DNA of 64,000 nt. Source: Halichoerus grypus. Lineage: Eukaryota > Chordata > Mammalia > Carnivora > Phocidae. The translations under genes and the position numbers were made by a program. Under the pieces are notes generated by a model. The model worked only from the letters and a program-made list of their open reading frames with translations, was not told where the DNA came from and ran no database searches. The DNA is taken from positions 121,153,631 through 121,217,630 of the forward strand of contig NC_135714.1 of NCBI RefSeq assembly GCF_964656455.1, read 5' to 3'. Shown piece by piece: positions 23,235-34,253 of this stretch (position 1 is its first letter; each line of letters begins with the position of its first letter).

Positions 23235-23440
23235 CGGAACTGTGCTTGAATGTCTGCTCTCTTACTTATTGGCTACATGAGTTTGAATTAGTTACTTGAC
23301 TCATTCCGGGCTCAGTTCTCTAATCTGTAAAATTAGGATAATAGTATTACTATATATAAAATAGTTGTAATAAAGTAAAATAATGCAAACAAGACACTTG
23401 GAAAGGACAATGTTAAACAATTATTTCCTTCCCCACTGTT
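23235..23440 (-). mobile_element. MIR fragment, minus
   Basis: TCTTACTTATTGGCTACATG, CTCAGTTCTCTAATCTGTAA and AATTAGGATAATAGTATTAC match the MIR core in reverse order. Confidence 0.72.
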
Positions 23441-24540
23441 CCTGCACTCTGTGTTAGTCTGGTTCTGAAAAGTATCTCCCTCCTCTATAATGCCAAGTAC
23501 ATGACACCACAATTTATGCAGATGTTACAAAAGACACATTATTTATGGGATGGGTCAATACATATAATCATAGTCTTTATTATAAAAATTTCTAAGATAC
23601 GTTTAAAAAGTTATCCCTTTTTTTTTTTTTAACAACAGTAAATAAGACAAAGTGTTCGGCCTCATAGAGTTACAATCTAGTTGTGAAGACAGGCAATCTA
23701 TCCATCCATTTATAAAATTATAGGCCTAAAAATAAAATTGTGCTTAGGTCTCTCTCCACCAACCTATAAGCTTCAGAAATAACCTTGTTTTTTATCAAGA
23801 CATAGATTAAATCATGAGGTTGGGAGAAGTAGTATCATATCCCCTATTTTTAATTGTGTGCATATTAATATTTTCTATTGACAAAATGCCAAGTGAAACA
23901 GAGCAGTTCTCTTTTTAATTTGTTCCCTGAGCTGATGAATTATGAATATAAGTGAGGGGCATGTCTTTTGATACTAATGCTATATCTCAAGGAAGCAAGA
24001 AAAAAAAGCTCTGACCTTTAGGAACACAATGAATTTATAGAAAACCAGTCCTCCGGGCATCTACCCTGCAAAGTGCACTCTTATCTACAAACCACAGAGA
24101 TGAGCTACACTCCCAACTCAAATAATAGCCACGTAGAAATTGTAGAACTATTCCTGGACTATAAAGGAGTCCAATTGTGGGAAGAGCTGTAAAGGAAGCC
24201 ACACAGGCATTTAGTGGAGATATTTTTTTTTTTTCCGGAGTGCAAATGGAACATCAAACAAGCACATTTTAAGTATATAGGATGTTGGAAGTTGTGGAAT
24301 CTGGTTTTGGATGTTCTTATCCTTAAATTATATATAATCACTTTATTAAACTGAGTCAGCTTGAACTCAATAGGATACTTTATTCTTTCTTGCTTGTTCC
24401 TACTAAATTCACTCTGTGGAATATTCTTTCCTGCCCCTGGATTAAAACTCATGTAAATTCTATGGCTTTTCCAGTCACTCTCAGATGATAAAAACCTCTC
24501 TCCGCCCTCTCTCTTTTAGGTACTAGGAGATCTAGTCAGG
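23441..24540. other. Unassigned DNA, about 1.1 kb
   Basis: No gene or repeat recognised. A T-run lies at 23,620-23,631 and another at 24,222-24,234. Confidence 0.4.
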
Positions 24541-24544
24541 GTAA

Positions 24545-24865
24545 CTATCACATCCATCAAGCTTTTGCTCAAATGTTACCTTCCTTGACCATCCTATTTA
24601 CAATTTCAAATCTTGCTTCCACTCCAGCACTCCATATTCTCCTCTGTGCTTTTGTGGTTTTTTTTTCTTCCCTGCCTTCTAATAAATAATTTACTGATTT
24701 AATTTATTTTCTATCTTCCTTTACTAGTAAGTTCCTTGAGGGTAAGGCCTTTTTTCTTTTCTTTTTCTTTGTGTGTGTGGGGGTATGTTTACTGGTTTAT
24801 TCCTTGAACCTAAAACAGTGGTGAGCACATTGTACGCACTTACTTGCTCAGTAAATACGTGTTAA
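24545..24865 (-). mobile_element. L2 (LINE2) 3' fragment, minus
   Basis: CTTTTGCTCAAATGTTACCT, TGACCATCCTATTTACAA, AGTAAGTTCCTTGAGGGTAA and CTCAGTAAATACGTGTT follow the L2 3' end read in reverse. No coding capacity. Confidence 0.75.
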
Positions 24866-24895
24866 AACGGAGATGAATCAGAAATCCAAATTCTC

Positions 24896-25102
24896 GGGGC
24901 GCCTGGGTGGCTCAGTCCATTAAGTGGCTGACTCTTGGTTTTGGCTCAGGTCATGATCTCATGGGTCTTGAGATTGAGCCCTGCGTTGGGCTCTGCGCTC
25001 AGCAGGGAGTCTGCTGGAGACTCTTTCCCCCTGTCTTTCCCCTCCCCTCTCTCTTTCTCTAAAATAAATAAATAAATCTTTACCCACCCCCCCCCCAAAA
25101 AA
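24896..25102 (+). mobile_element. Can-SINE, plus, with C-run in tail
   Basis: Head GGGGCGCCTGGGTGGCTCAG is consensus-like. The tail AAATAAATAAATCTT is followed by CCCACCCCCCCCCC and A8. Target-site duplication AATCCAAATTCTC / AATCAAAATTCTC (24,883 and 25,103). Confidence 0.96.
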
Positions 25103-25115
25103 AATCAAAATTCTC

Positions 25116-25860
25116 ATCCAGTTTAAAGCTTTTCTCCTCTCCCAGCATGGGTTTCCCTCAAGTGGGACACTGGGGTGGAGCAGGAAGGCTTAGTCAGCCT
25201 CCCTGACTAATCAGCTGCTACTTGTGGCTAGAACAGGCAGGATATAAGGTAAGGGAAAAAATTACTTATGGTTATAATTTGGTATCAGCGACAATTTAAT
25301 AACAATTGTGACAGACACACAATTTGCTAATACTTTCATTTGTGAGGTGTTCTGTGGGTTGTTAGGAGACTCCATACTGCTGAGAGTCTCTCACCTCCCT
25401 GACATAGGCCAGGCCTTGACTGATAGGCTGCTTGTGACATTACTTAGCTTCTGCATCCAAAGGTTTTATTTGCTGTGTTTCAAATTAAAATATGAGCTTT
25501 CTACAAGTAAGATGAGTATGTAACATAAAGTTTGTAAAGGCAGAACAAAACCCCTCACTTTCTTCTCCAACTCCACCAGGTAATCAATGCTAATAACCTT
25601 CTTCTGTAACTTCCTTTGTGTTCGTATATATACACACAAACATACATGAAAACATGGGATGTCTTTTTGTGTGTGTTTATTTTTACTCGATTAACACCAT
25701 GCTCTGCTCATCACATTAATATATTGTACATATCGTGGCTCTAACATTTTTTTCTACATCCTTATTCAGAGACAGTCAGCATACTGAACAAACATGACTG
25801 ATGACATAATCAAACAAACTTTGCTTTTTGTCTCTTGTCTCTCACTCTTCTTCATCATTC
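25116..25860. other. Unassigned DNA holding the source-like copy of a 53-bp inverted duplication
   Basis: Otherwise unremarkable. Positions 25,588-25,640 recur exactly, reverse-complemented, at 27,356-27,408 inside a composite SINE. Confidence 0.5.
25588..25640 (+). repeat. 53-bp segment with exact inverted copy at 27,356
   Basis: From TGCTAATAACCTTCTTCTG to ATATACACACAAA every base matches the reverse complement of 27,356-27,408. The segment is not part of a repeat I recognise and has no SINE next to it here, so this is probably the original location. Confidence 0.93.
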
Positions 25861-25899
25861 ATGTAGGGTGTTTAATCTTTCCTTCTCCCTGGATGAAAA

Positions 25900-27000
25900 C
25901 TAAGGTCACTGTAAGTCTCAATTGCAGGCTCAATTAGATAAATACAGTGTTCATTCCTAGATATTAATCAAATACTCAGACTTGATTTGATATGAAAAGT
26001 GTCTTCCTTTTTCCTGTTTGGATCCACCTTATTAGTTTATTTTAATGTGAGTTTTAAATCTACTTGGAATTACCGTAGATCATGTGGGAAGGAGATTCAG
26101 TTTCACTTCCTTTCATATTGATAACAGCTTGTGTAAACAGCAAAACAGCATCTATTAAACAAACCCTTCTTACCAAATGCAGTAATGTTTTCCTCTACTT
26201 GTGCATCTGAAAATTTCAAATATATAAGATTTATTTATAGGTTTTTCTGCTCTTTTCCTTTGACCTGTTTCTCTATTCCTATGCCAATATTATAGTAATG
26301 TCATTAAACTATGGTCAAATACCAGGTAAAGCAAGACTTCTCCCTTTACTATTTTTCTTTGTCATACTTTTCTTGGTTTATCCCTGGCATTTAGATTTTC
26401 TCATTAAATAATGGGATCCAATCTACTACCCCCACTCTCTTCTATTGGCATTCTAATTGAAATTGCTTTACATTTATATATTAATTTTGGGAAGTTTGAT
26501 ATTTTCATGACATCAGATTCCTATTTTAGAACATGTAATGCTTTTGCAATTATTCAGATCTTGTTTTATGTTCATCAGTAATATTTTATAGTTTTATATT
26601 TATAAGTCTGACTTGTTTTTACTAAATGATTTCCTAGGTATCATAGTTCCTCAGAGTTTTATCTTAATGTTATTTTAATTTCTTCTTTTTCTGGGATTGT
26701 GCCTCATTTTTCTTTTCTAATCTTGTATATTTTCTTTTTTTTTTAAATTTTATTTATTTATTTGACAGAGAGAGAGTAAGAGAACACAAGCAAGGGGAGT
26801 GGCAGGGGGAGAGGGAGAGGCAGACTCCCCGCTGAGCAGGGAGCCCGATGCGGGGCTCTGTCCCAGGACCCCCGGATCATGACCAGAGCCGAAGACAGAG
26901 GCTTAATTGACTGAGCCACCCAGGAACTCCTAATCTTGTATATTTTCTTTTTTTTCCCTTAATCATGCTCATGTGAAGTGAATATAATTTTTAAGTCTTT
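25900..27000 (-). mobile_element. Old L1 ORF2 relic, minus, with SINE
   Basis: TTTGACCTGTTTCTCTATTC, CCTATGCCAATATTATAGTA, TTCTAATTGAAATTGCTTTA, GTTCATCAGTAATATTTTAT and GATTTCCTAGGTATCATAG are the middle of L1 ORF2 read in reverse. It is heavily decayed and broken by stops. It is probably the same element as 28,800-30,360, whose content lies further toward the L1 5' side, as expected for a minus copy. Confidence 0.78.
26738..26929 (-). mobile_element. Can-SINE inside old L1, minus
   Basis: Poly(T), TTTTATTTATTTATTTGACA, GA-rich body, CGCTGAGCAGGGAGCCCGAT and GAGCCACCCAGGAACTCC. Target-site duplication CTAATCTTGTATATTTTCTT (26,717 and 26,930), about 20 bp. Confidence 0.96.
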
Positions 27001-27136
27001 TTCAAAAATTTTTCATTTAGCATAACTTACGTATGTAGCCTCTCTTGCTGCAAGGGCGCAGGCAGCCATGCGGCAGGTGACACAGACATTTCCTATTAGA
27101 ATTACCTCAATGAGGGTTCATTTTAGCAGATAGGGA

Positions 27137-27604
27137 TTTTTTTTTTTTTAAAGATTTTATTTGTGGGGTCCCTGGGTGGCTCAGTCAAGCATCTGCCTTC
27201 AGCTCAGGTCATGATCCCAGGGTCCTGGGATCGAGCCCCGCATCGGGCTCCATGCTCCGCGGGAAGCCTGCTTCTCCCTCTCCCACTCCCCCTGCTTGTG
27301 TTCCCTCTCTCGCTGTGTCTCTCTGTCAAATAAATATCTCTGACAAATAAATATCTTTGTGTGTATATATACGAACACAAAGGAAGTTACAGAAGAAGGT
27401 TATTAGCAAATAATTTTGACAGAGAGAGACAGATAGTGACAGAGATAGCGAGAGAGAGCACAAGCAGGGGGAAGAGGCAAAGGGAGAGGGAGAAGCAGGC
27501 TCCCTGTGGAGCAGGGAACCAGACGTGGGGCTCGATCCCAGGACCCTGGGATCATGACCTGAGCTGAAGGCTGACGCTTAACGACTGAGCCACCCAGGGA
27601 CCCC
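27137..27604. mobile_element. Composite inverted Can-SINE pair with 53-bp templated insert
   Basis: A minus SINE has its tail (27,137-27,163, ending TTTTATTTG) separated from its body (27,413-27,604, beginning ATTTTGACAGAGAGAG). Between them lies a plus SINE (27,165-27,355, head GGGGTCCCTGGGTGGCTCAG) that ends in two 17-bp tandem units (27,322-27,338 and 27,339-27,355, one mismatch), then an exact reverse copy of 25,588-25,640. Both SINEs share the unusual GGGTCCCTGGG head, unlike most others here. The two arms could form a long hairpin. Confidence 0.9.
27356..27408 (-). repeat. Inverted 53-bp copy of 25,588-25,640
   Basis: Identical to the complement of the upstream segment over 53 bases. 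It begins directly after the second 17-bp tandem unit at the plus SINE's 3' end. Confidence 0.93.
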
Positions 27605-27679
27605 ACCAATAAGGATGTTGCATGCAGACCTTAGGGTCTTCGTCCTGATAAGGACGGTCTGGCCGGATGTTTTAAGATT

Positions 27680-28250
27680 TAAAGATCCTTTTGATGGTGT
27701 GATACAGCGCAATGACACTCTGAGAGGTGAAAGGCAGAGCTCTTTGTCACTCACAGCTCCAAATGGGAGAAGGCTGCCAAGCAGGGTCGCACATGGGGTT
27801 GTCCTTGGGGACATGTGACAGCAAGCTGGAACTGTAGAAGCAGGCTTATTTGATGGCAAGAGGGGTGAATTTAGCTAGGATTCCTGGGGGTTTGAGCACT
27901 GGATAATTTGAATAATCACACAGTCTCTGGGATCCAGAAACTATTCACAGTTGTCTGGTACCTGGCGCAGGGGCAGTTTGAGGTGTGTGTGTGCTTTGTG
28001 GCCACAGAGTATGGGAGCCTGATAAGGGAAGTGGTTGAAGTAGGGGCTTAGCAAACTGCCCACAAAGGGGAATTGAGAGTTTTTTAGCCACAACTTCAAT
28101 ACTGGGTCATAACAGCGCTTGTGGGATGTTATGTTAGAGAAACACACTTTCTAACACAGTAGTGACATAAAAACAAGTGGAGGATGTCAGGTTCAAAGTT
28201 GGGTGCCTCTGTTCCTTGGCAGAGTGAGCAGTTTTGGCGAGAGGAGCCTA
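27680..28250 (+). repeat. Unclassified repeat A, copy 2
   Basis: Relates to 11,700-12,130 through GGTTGTCCTTGGGGACATGT, AGCAAGCTGGAACTG, GATGGCAAG and TTGTCTGGTACCTGGC in the same order. It lies within the interval separating two parts of one old L1, so it may be an LTR or other insertion into that L1. Confidence 0.55.
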
Positions 28251-28321
28251 GGGCTATGATTTTAGAGTCAGATTGTGACCGGACTCTCTGGCCCTCCTAG
28301 AGATTCTCAGAGACATCCTGT

Positions 28322-28796
28322 GTTAGGGTTCTCCATATACATTAAGGGGTTCATCATAAGGAATTGGCTCCTGTGATTACGCATAGAGGTTGGCAATTTC
28401 CAAGAGCTGCAGGGTTGAGACAGCAAGCGGGAGCCCCAGCAGAGCCAATGGTATAGTTCTGGGTGGAAAGCCAGCAGGTTCGAGACCCCGGAAGAGCCAA
28501 CATTGTAGTTAGAATCTGAATGCGGGAGAAAACCACACTGCTCCAGTCCAAAGGCTTTCCGGCAGAGAGGATTCTCTCTTACACGGGGGAGGTTCAGCCT
28601 TCTGTCCCATTCAGGCCTAGAACTGGGTGAGGCTTACCCACCCCGGGGAGGGCAATCTGCTTCACTCAGTCTGCTGCTTTAAACATTAATCTCATTTGAA
28701 AACACCCTCCTCAAAACACCCAGTATAATAGTTTGACCAGCTATCTGGGCCCCCCATGGCGCAGTCAAACTGACACATAAAATTAACCATCACAGA
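28322..28796 (-). mobile_element. ERVL LTR (MLT2-like), minus
   Basis: GTTAGGGTTCTCCATATACA, ATAAGGAATTGGCTCCTGTG, GGGGAGGGCAATCTGCTTCA, CTCAGTCTGCTGCTTTAAAC and the end ACTGACACATAAAATTAACCATCACA match MLT2 LTRs read in reverse. A non-coding remnant of an old endogenous retrovirus. Its right end abuts L1-like sequence directly. Confidence 0.85.
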
Positions 28797-28799
28797 GTC

Positions 28800-30360
28800 T
28801 TTTATTTATCTATATTCTATTTACTAGGGTAGGTTCTGTAAATTCTTTTTGATTTCCACTAAAAATTTTGACTGATATGAGTATTAGTTCTAATATTTAA
28901 TCTTTCGCCTTTAAAAATGTAAGTATTTAAGTCGAATGCTCCATGTTTTTCTCTTAGAGGAGGCTCTGATGTCTTACAGATTTTTGCATAACTGTTCTTC
29001 TTTTTATTGTTTCCAATCTGTTCTTTTAAATTTAAATTCTTATTTGATTCAACCTCTATCTCAAAGTTAATTTTATAATTTTTATGTAATAAAAGTTCCT
29101 TCCTAAACGCTGTGTCTAGTTAGGATTAGAGAATTGGTCTGGACGATTTGTACTTTTTTTTAAGTGCAATGAACAAACAAACAAAAAACACATTTAACTC
29201 AAGCTATTTAAAGTTCTGTATAGCACTAGGATATTTGAGAGTTGAGCCTTATTACTTATTTTTATTTATGAAATTGTATTTTTAAAGAACTAAATTGAAA
29301 TGTATTATTTTAAATAAGTTCTCTTTGCTTTTTAAGTAGTTTTTATTTTATATATGCGCAGGACTCATTTAGATTTCTAATTTTTTTCATAAATTTTGCT
29401 TTTCATAGTTACAAGATCCTTCTCTTTATTCTGGTAAGTGAAGTTAGCCAGAAACTCCTCCTTATACATGAATATAGCCATTCCTGCTTTCTTGGCGATT
29501 GCAACTACATTTGAGTAATATCTCTTTAACTGTCTCTTTAATTTCTTTTTTTTAATTTAATTTAATTTTATTATGTTATGTTAATCACCATACCTTACAT
29601 CATCAGTTTTTGATGTAGTGTTCCATGATTCATTGTTTGCGTATAACACCCCATGCTCCATTCAATACGTGCCCTCTTTAATACCCATCACCAGGCTAAC
29701 CCATCCCCCCACCCCCCTCCCCTCTAGAACCCTCAGTTTGTTTCTCAGAGTCCATAGTCTCTCATGGTTCGTCTCCCCCTCCGATTCCCCCCCTTCATTT
29801 TTCCCATTTCAACCCAGATTTAATACTTTGTTCTTTATAAATAGCATAATATTTTCTAAACATGTAAATATTACAGTCTGCCCTTTAAAGGGAAGTACTC
29901 AAGTGCTTTAATGAATTTATTCGATTTTATCCTGTACATTTTACTTTGTATGCATTATTTATTTCCCTTTATTATTTTCTTTTCCCTTGTTTTTAATGGC
30001 TTCATCGATTTACTCATAATTTTTTTCCTTATCATTTATGCGACAGTTATACTGACTCTTTTCCATCCTATTGAAGTTTGTGTCTTTTGTAATATTCATA
30101 CAAATTTCTCTAGTGTTACATAAAAAGAAGAAACTAAGAGTTCCATGTAGGATAATTAAATTTCCCATTCTCCTTCCTGCTCCATCTCCTCCCTCTTCTT
30201 CTTTTTCCGCCCAATATCCCCCAATTTCAAAGTTCTGCTGAGCTGGCTTTCTACTTTGAGTTCAGACATTTTTTTTCTTTAAATTCTCTTGCAGCTTTTC
30301 ACGTCTATTTTAAGAATTCCTATTTAAACCATTTATATTTTGTATTTCACTTTGGTGATA
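28800..30360 (-). mobile_element. Old L1 ORF2 relic, minus (continuation), with young L1 inserted
   Basis: ACTGATATGAGTATTAGTTC, AAGATCCTTCTCTTTATTCT, ATGAATATAGCCATTCCTGC and GCTTTCTTGGCGATTGC are L1 ORF2 phrases in reverse. Decay is heavy and the right boundary is approximate. The piece is interrupted at about 29,545-29,806 by a younger L1 3' end. Confidence 0.6.
29545..29806 (-). mobile_element. Young carnivore L1 3' end, minus, 5'-truncated
   Basis: T/A-rich tail, TTATGTTAATCACCATACCT, GATGTAGTGTTCCATGATTC, ACCAGGCTAACCCATCCCCC and CCTCTAGAACCCTCAGTTTG to the CCCCCCTTCATTTTTCCC segment. Only the last ~250 bases of an L1 are present. No clear target-site duplication. The frame inside is not a gene. 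Confidence 0.93.
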
Positions 30361-30650
30361 TTTAAAAATATATATACTTTATTACAGTTTTGCAAAGGCC
30401 AAGGCCAGAGACGTCAGTAAAGAAGACAGAGAAGTCACTAAAGGGTTAGATCAAAAGCATGTGATTCCTGCAGAATTCAGAGGCCCTGTGGGACCAGAAC
30501 ATGAAGCTAGAACGAACCCTCCAAGGGAAAAGGTGGAGCAGCGGGAGCTGCTCTACTGTCTCTAAGCTGTTCACTTCCTGCACATTTCAACCCTGCTTCT
30601 TGAGGGGAAATGGATGGAGTTTCTGATAGATCCTGGCCGTGGGATATAAA
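30361..30650. other. Unassigned DNA
   Basis: No gene or repeat recognised. Confidence 0.35.
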
Positions 30651-30654
30651 GGCA

Positions 30655-30870
30655 GGAGCATGGGATTTATAGCCACATAGATTTGGACTCAAATTCTTCC
30701 TTTGCCACTTCCCAGCAGGTGATCTCAGGCAGTCACTAGCCTCTGGAACTTCAGTTTCCTATCTGTGAAAAGGAAACAACCATCTCACAGGATTGCTATG
30801 AAAACATGTAAGAGGCCACAGACATCTGAGGTGGGTATTATTATGCACTCAAGTAACGTCTGGGTCTCTG
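30655..30870 (-). mobile_element. MIR, minus
   Basis: GATTTGGACTCAAATTCTTC, TTTGCCACTTCCCAGCAGG, CTTCAGTTTCCTATCTGTGA and TCTCACAGGATTGCTATGAA follow the MIR consensus in reverse. Confidence 0.85.
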
Positions 30871-31779
30871 TCTTTCCCTTGGCCAGAGCTGTGTGCTGAT
30901 ATCTGCCTGAAGACAGTAAAGCTAATTTGAAATTCAAACCTCACATCCCTCCTCCTGGGAAAGGGAACAACTGGAAAAGTAACACCTCTCCCCTCCAGTC
31001 AAGCACATCTGTTTCCATTCTGGGGTTCACTTTCTGTCTTTATCCAGATGTACGTATAGGGGTGGAAGTACCCTGAACTGACAGATTTGGGTCTCAGAAA
31101 TATTCTTTTGGCTTTGATAGGCAGATACTTTGCCCTACTTCTTCCTAGTAAGAGATGCTTATAAATCACTAGAGTCTTAGATTTGAACCCAAGACATAGT
31201 CAACTACAGAGTAAAGCAAAAACTCAAGATAGCTGAAGGACAAAATTAAATTTTCATTAATCCTGTATCTTAGAGCATCTCTACACAATGCTAACCTCTT
31301 TACAAAATGATTTATTGCCTCACATGTCAGCTTGGGAAATATACACGTTTTTGGCTGAAAGGGACTTTTTTATAGGGCAACAGGACCACGTTCTGCCTCC
31401 AACATTGACACTCCCCAAGTCTCTCTAACCTTTCCCTCCCCTTCTTAGACCTCAGGTGTTGAATTTCTCTCTCTCTCTCTTTTTTTTCCCTGGACATAAT
31501 ATTAAATAAAAGCTTGTTTCTCACATGTAATTCATCAGGAAGACTTAGTTTAACCTCACCTAATCAGTTATTGACTGAAACACTTTCTTTTCTCCCCATC
31601 AAAAGAAAAGAAACACCACATTTTGGTTAACCCTCTGGCAACTACATTGTAGATAAACGCAGAGTACTTGGATTTTTTTAAAGCTTTTTATCACATAGTC
31701 TTGTATTAGGATCACTTCCTCCAGTTGTTCGTTGTGTGACTTTCTCCTAGGTATTTGGGTAACCCCAAATTACGGGGGT
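30871..31779. other. Unassigned DNA
   Basis: No gene recognised. A CT-run followed by T-run lies at 31,468-31,488. Confidence 0.4.
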
Positions 31780-31948
31780 TCTTAAATTGGGGCCCCTAGG
31801 CAAGCGTTATCTGCATCACCTAAAACTTGTTAGAAATGAAAATCTTCAGACGCCACCACAGACCTACAGAGTTAGAAACCCCGAAGTCTTTGTTCTCAGA
31901 AGTCCTCCAGGTGATTGTGATGCATCTGAAAGTTTGAGAACCAATGGA
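31778..31948 (-). mobile_element. MER5-type (hAT-Charlie) DNA transposon
   Basis: GGGTTCTTAAATTGGGGC at one end and TGAAAGTTTGAGAACCAATG at the other are the degenerate inverted termini. TCACCTAAAACTTGTTAGAA and CCTCCAGGTGATTGTGATGC lie inside in the expected order. Nearly full length for a MER5-type non-autonomous element; orientation uncertain because the termini are near-palindromic. Confidence 0.78.
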
Positions 31949-31983
31949 TTAGAGGACAAACCATTATATTTCTAGTGTTTATC

Positions 31984-32075
31984 TAAGAATAAATGAAAAG
32001 TGCATACAAAGCAGCAAATGTATTGCGTGGCACATGGTATGTACTCCAAAATATTAGGTACTGGCATTGTTATTG
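31984..32075 (-). mobile_element. MIR 3' fragment, minus
   Basis: GTGGCACATGGTATGTACTC, AAAATATTAGGTACTGGCA and flanking sequence fit the end of MIR in reverse. Confidence 0.6.
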
Positions 32076-32084
32076 AAAACCATA

Positions 32085-32132
32085 TGGAGACCTTCCAAGC
32101 GTCCTTTCACACAACCCAGGCTGAGAATCACT
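32085..32132. mobile_element. Possible MER5 end fragment
   Basis: AACCCAGGCTGAGAATCACTG resembles the right terminus of MER5-type elements. Very short, so tentative. Confidence 0.3.
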
Positions 32133-32432
32133 GATTTCAGCCAAAGAGATAGAAAGCACGACCCACTATTTCACAAATTAGTTTAAGTGTCAGTCGTACA
32201 GGCTGCAGGAATCCAGGGATCCTTGTGAGGAAAATAACAGCCTTATATAGGAATTCTAGTCACTACCAGAACTGTATTCCCAAATTCTGGAATTAAATTA
32301 CTTGGTCGTTCTGCTTAGGAAGCCATCAATTTGGGAAATCAGCTAGAATTCTTTTTGTCAAAAGAATGACCCTTACCTCTAGGGAAATTCTTTCTTCTGA
32401 AAATGTAGAAAATAATTAAAAAGCACATTTTG

Positions 32433-32660
32433 GGGGCACCTGGATGACTCAGTAGGTTAAGTGTCCGACTCTTGGTTTCAGCTCTGGTCATGATCTCAGG
32501 GTCTGGGATCAAGTCCCACAACCAGCTCTGCACTCAGGGCAGTCTGCTTGTCCCTCTCCCTCTGCTTCTCTCCTTCCCCACCCCCTCCCGCTCCTCCCTG
32601 CACTTGCTCTCTGTCTCTCTCTCTCAAATAAATAGATAAATAAAATCTTAAAAAAAAAAA
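32433..32660 (+). mobile_element. Can-SINE, plus
   Basis: Head GGGGGCACCTGGATGACTCA, body with GGTCATGATCTCAGGGTC, long CT-rich middle and AAATAAATAGATAAATAAAA tail. Diverged target-site duplication AAGCACATTTTG / AAGTACTTTTTG. Confidence 0.95.
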
Positions 32661-32672
32661 AGTACTTTTTGG

Positions 32673-33060
32673 TCGATTTCTGGAAGAAAATAAATGCAGG
32701 GCTCTTTCGGGTGCCTCTCTTAATTGAAGGACTGAAAAAGCATTGGCCTGTGAGCAGGAAATCGCTGTCTGTCACTGTGCCACTGGTAATTTAGCCTCCC
32801 ACGGCTGGTTTAGGGGTGTGGACCTTAACCAGTCTTTTCCAGCCTCCTGAACATGATGTGGTACCAGAGTTAGCACTTGGAACACTTCACTTCCTGGCTT
32901 GCCTTATATGGATCGTGGCATTCCATTGAACTCCATCTGGATGTGGCTTAATGTTAAATGTTTTTGAGGATGTAAACCCTGCTCTATCCCAACACTAGCT
33001 TTTGCCAACAGAAAACCAGACTACTAGATTTCCTTTTTTTTTTTTTTTCATTTCTGCTTT
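32673..33060. other. Unassigned DNA
   Basis: No gene or repeat recognised. Confidence 0.35.
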
Positions 33061-33078
33061 TAATTTTTGTAGTCTTCC

Positions 33079-33278
33079 TTTTTTTTTTTTTAAGATTTTA
33101 TTTACTCATTTGAGAGAGAATGAGAGAGAGAGAGCACAAGCAGGGGGAGCAGCAGGCAGAGGGAGAAACAGGTTCCCTACTGGGCAAGGAGCCCCATGTG
33201 GGGCTTGATCCCAGGACCCCCGGATCATGACCTGAGCCGAAGGCAGACACTTAACCAACTGAGCCACCCAGGCGCCCA
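33079..33278 (-). mobile_element. Can-SINE, minus
   Basis: Poly(T), AAGATTTTATTTACTCATTT, GA-rich, GGATCATGACCTGAGCCGAA and GAGCCACCCAGGCGCCC. Flanks AATTTTTGTAGTCTTCC (33,062) and AAATTTTGTAGTCTTTC (33,279) form the target-site duplication. Confidence 0.96.
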
Positions 33279-33295
33279 AAATTTTGTAGTCTTTC

Positions 33296-34253
33296 ATTTG
33301 GCTTTTTCTCCTTAAGAAAGTATGGAGAAAAGGAAATAGATGGACAACTTGTTTTATTCAGGAAGCTTTTCCAAGTCTTAATAAGAAAATAGTGCTTCTG
33401 TTCTACCAATCCTTCTTCTGACAATCCTCTCCCCAACCACTCCGTGCTTTTTCTCTATTCTCTCTGAGTAGCCTGCCGCGGTTTTAAAGATCTTACTGTA
33501 AGGAAGAAATTCTATCCTCTATCCGTTTCAAGCCTTCCTTCAATCTGCAGAAGAATAAGAATGAGACTTGTCACAAACCTGGGTGAGTAGGAAGCACATA
33601 AGTAAAATAAGGGGAAAAAAATAAAAGGATGGGGGGTATCAATAGTTGGCTTTATTTATAATTCAGACACTAGCCATCTCTTCTTGTGAAAGAACACATG
33701 GGGAAGAAAGGTAGTATCATTACTAATGAGGCTGTCACTTACCAAGAGCCCCCTGCAAGGACTGCCCCGTGGGCCTGGGAGCTCGAGAGTGATTTCTCAA
33801 CTTTCTTACTGGCTTTGAAAAGCAACCACTTGAGTTATTCCTACATAAAAAATCTTATAGGATTAAAATAGGCAGGTCCTTTCAGAATCGTGCCCTCATT
33901 TTCCCTGGCTGCGACTCGCCTTCCTCTCATCCAAAACCTGAGATGGATACTCTGTTCACTCTCCCACTGCCTGAGGCATCACCCATCGATCGCTTCAGGG
34001 GTAAAAGTTTGGTGGAGTTCAATTCTGATAGTAGCAAATTGTTTCTTGTGGAAACTAAAGCCTTCTGGGCTCCACTGCCTGTCAGGAGAGCTCAATCTCT
34101 CACAGGTTCCCTGAGACAACTGTCCCTGATAAGGTTCCAGATAAAAGGCAGCAGGCCCAAACCCAGCACTGCCTGGACTCTACTGAAGGAAAGGAGCAGC
34201 TGAGTCATGCTGGGCTGAATTGTTTCCTTTCTGATATCACTTTTATGATTAAG
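33296..34253. other. Unassigned DNA, somewhat GC-richer
   Basis: No repeat recognised. Two overlapping short frames (33,890-34,203) translate without any domain I know. No clear splice pair supports an exon. Confidence 0.4.

Noticed and set aside
27137..27604. 3' transduction by the plus SINE as the source of the 53 bp
   Set aside because: A transducing source would need a SINE directly upstream of the donor sequence on the minus strand, to the right of 25,640. None is there.
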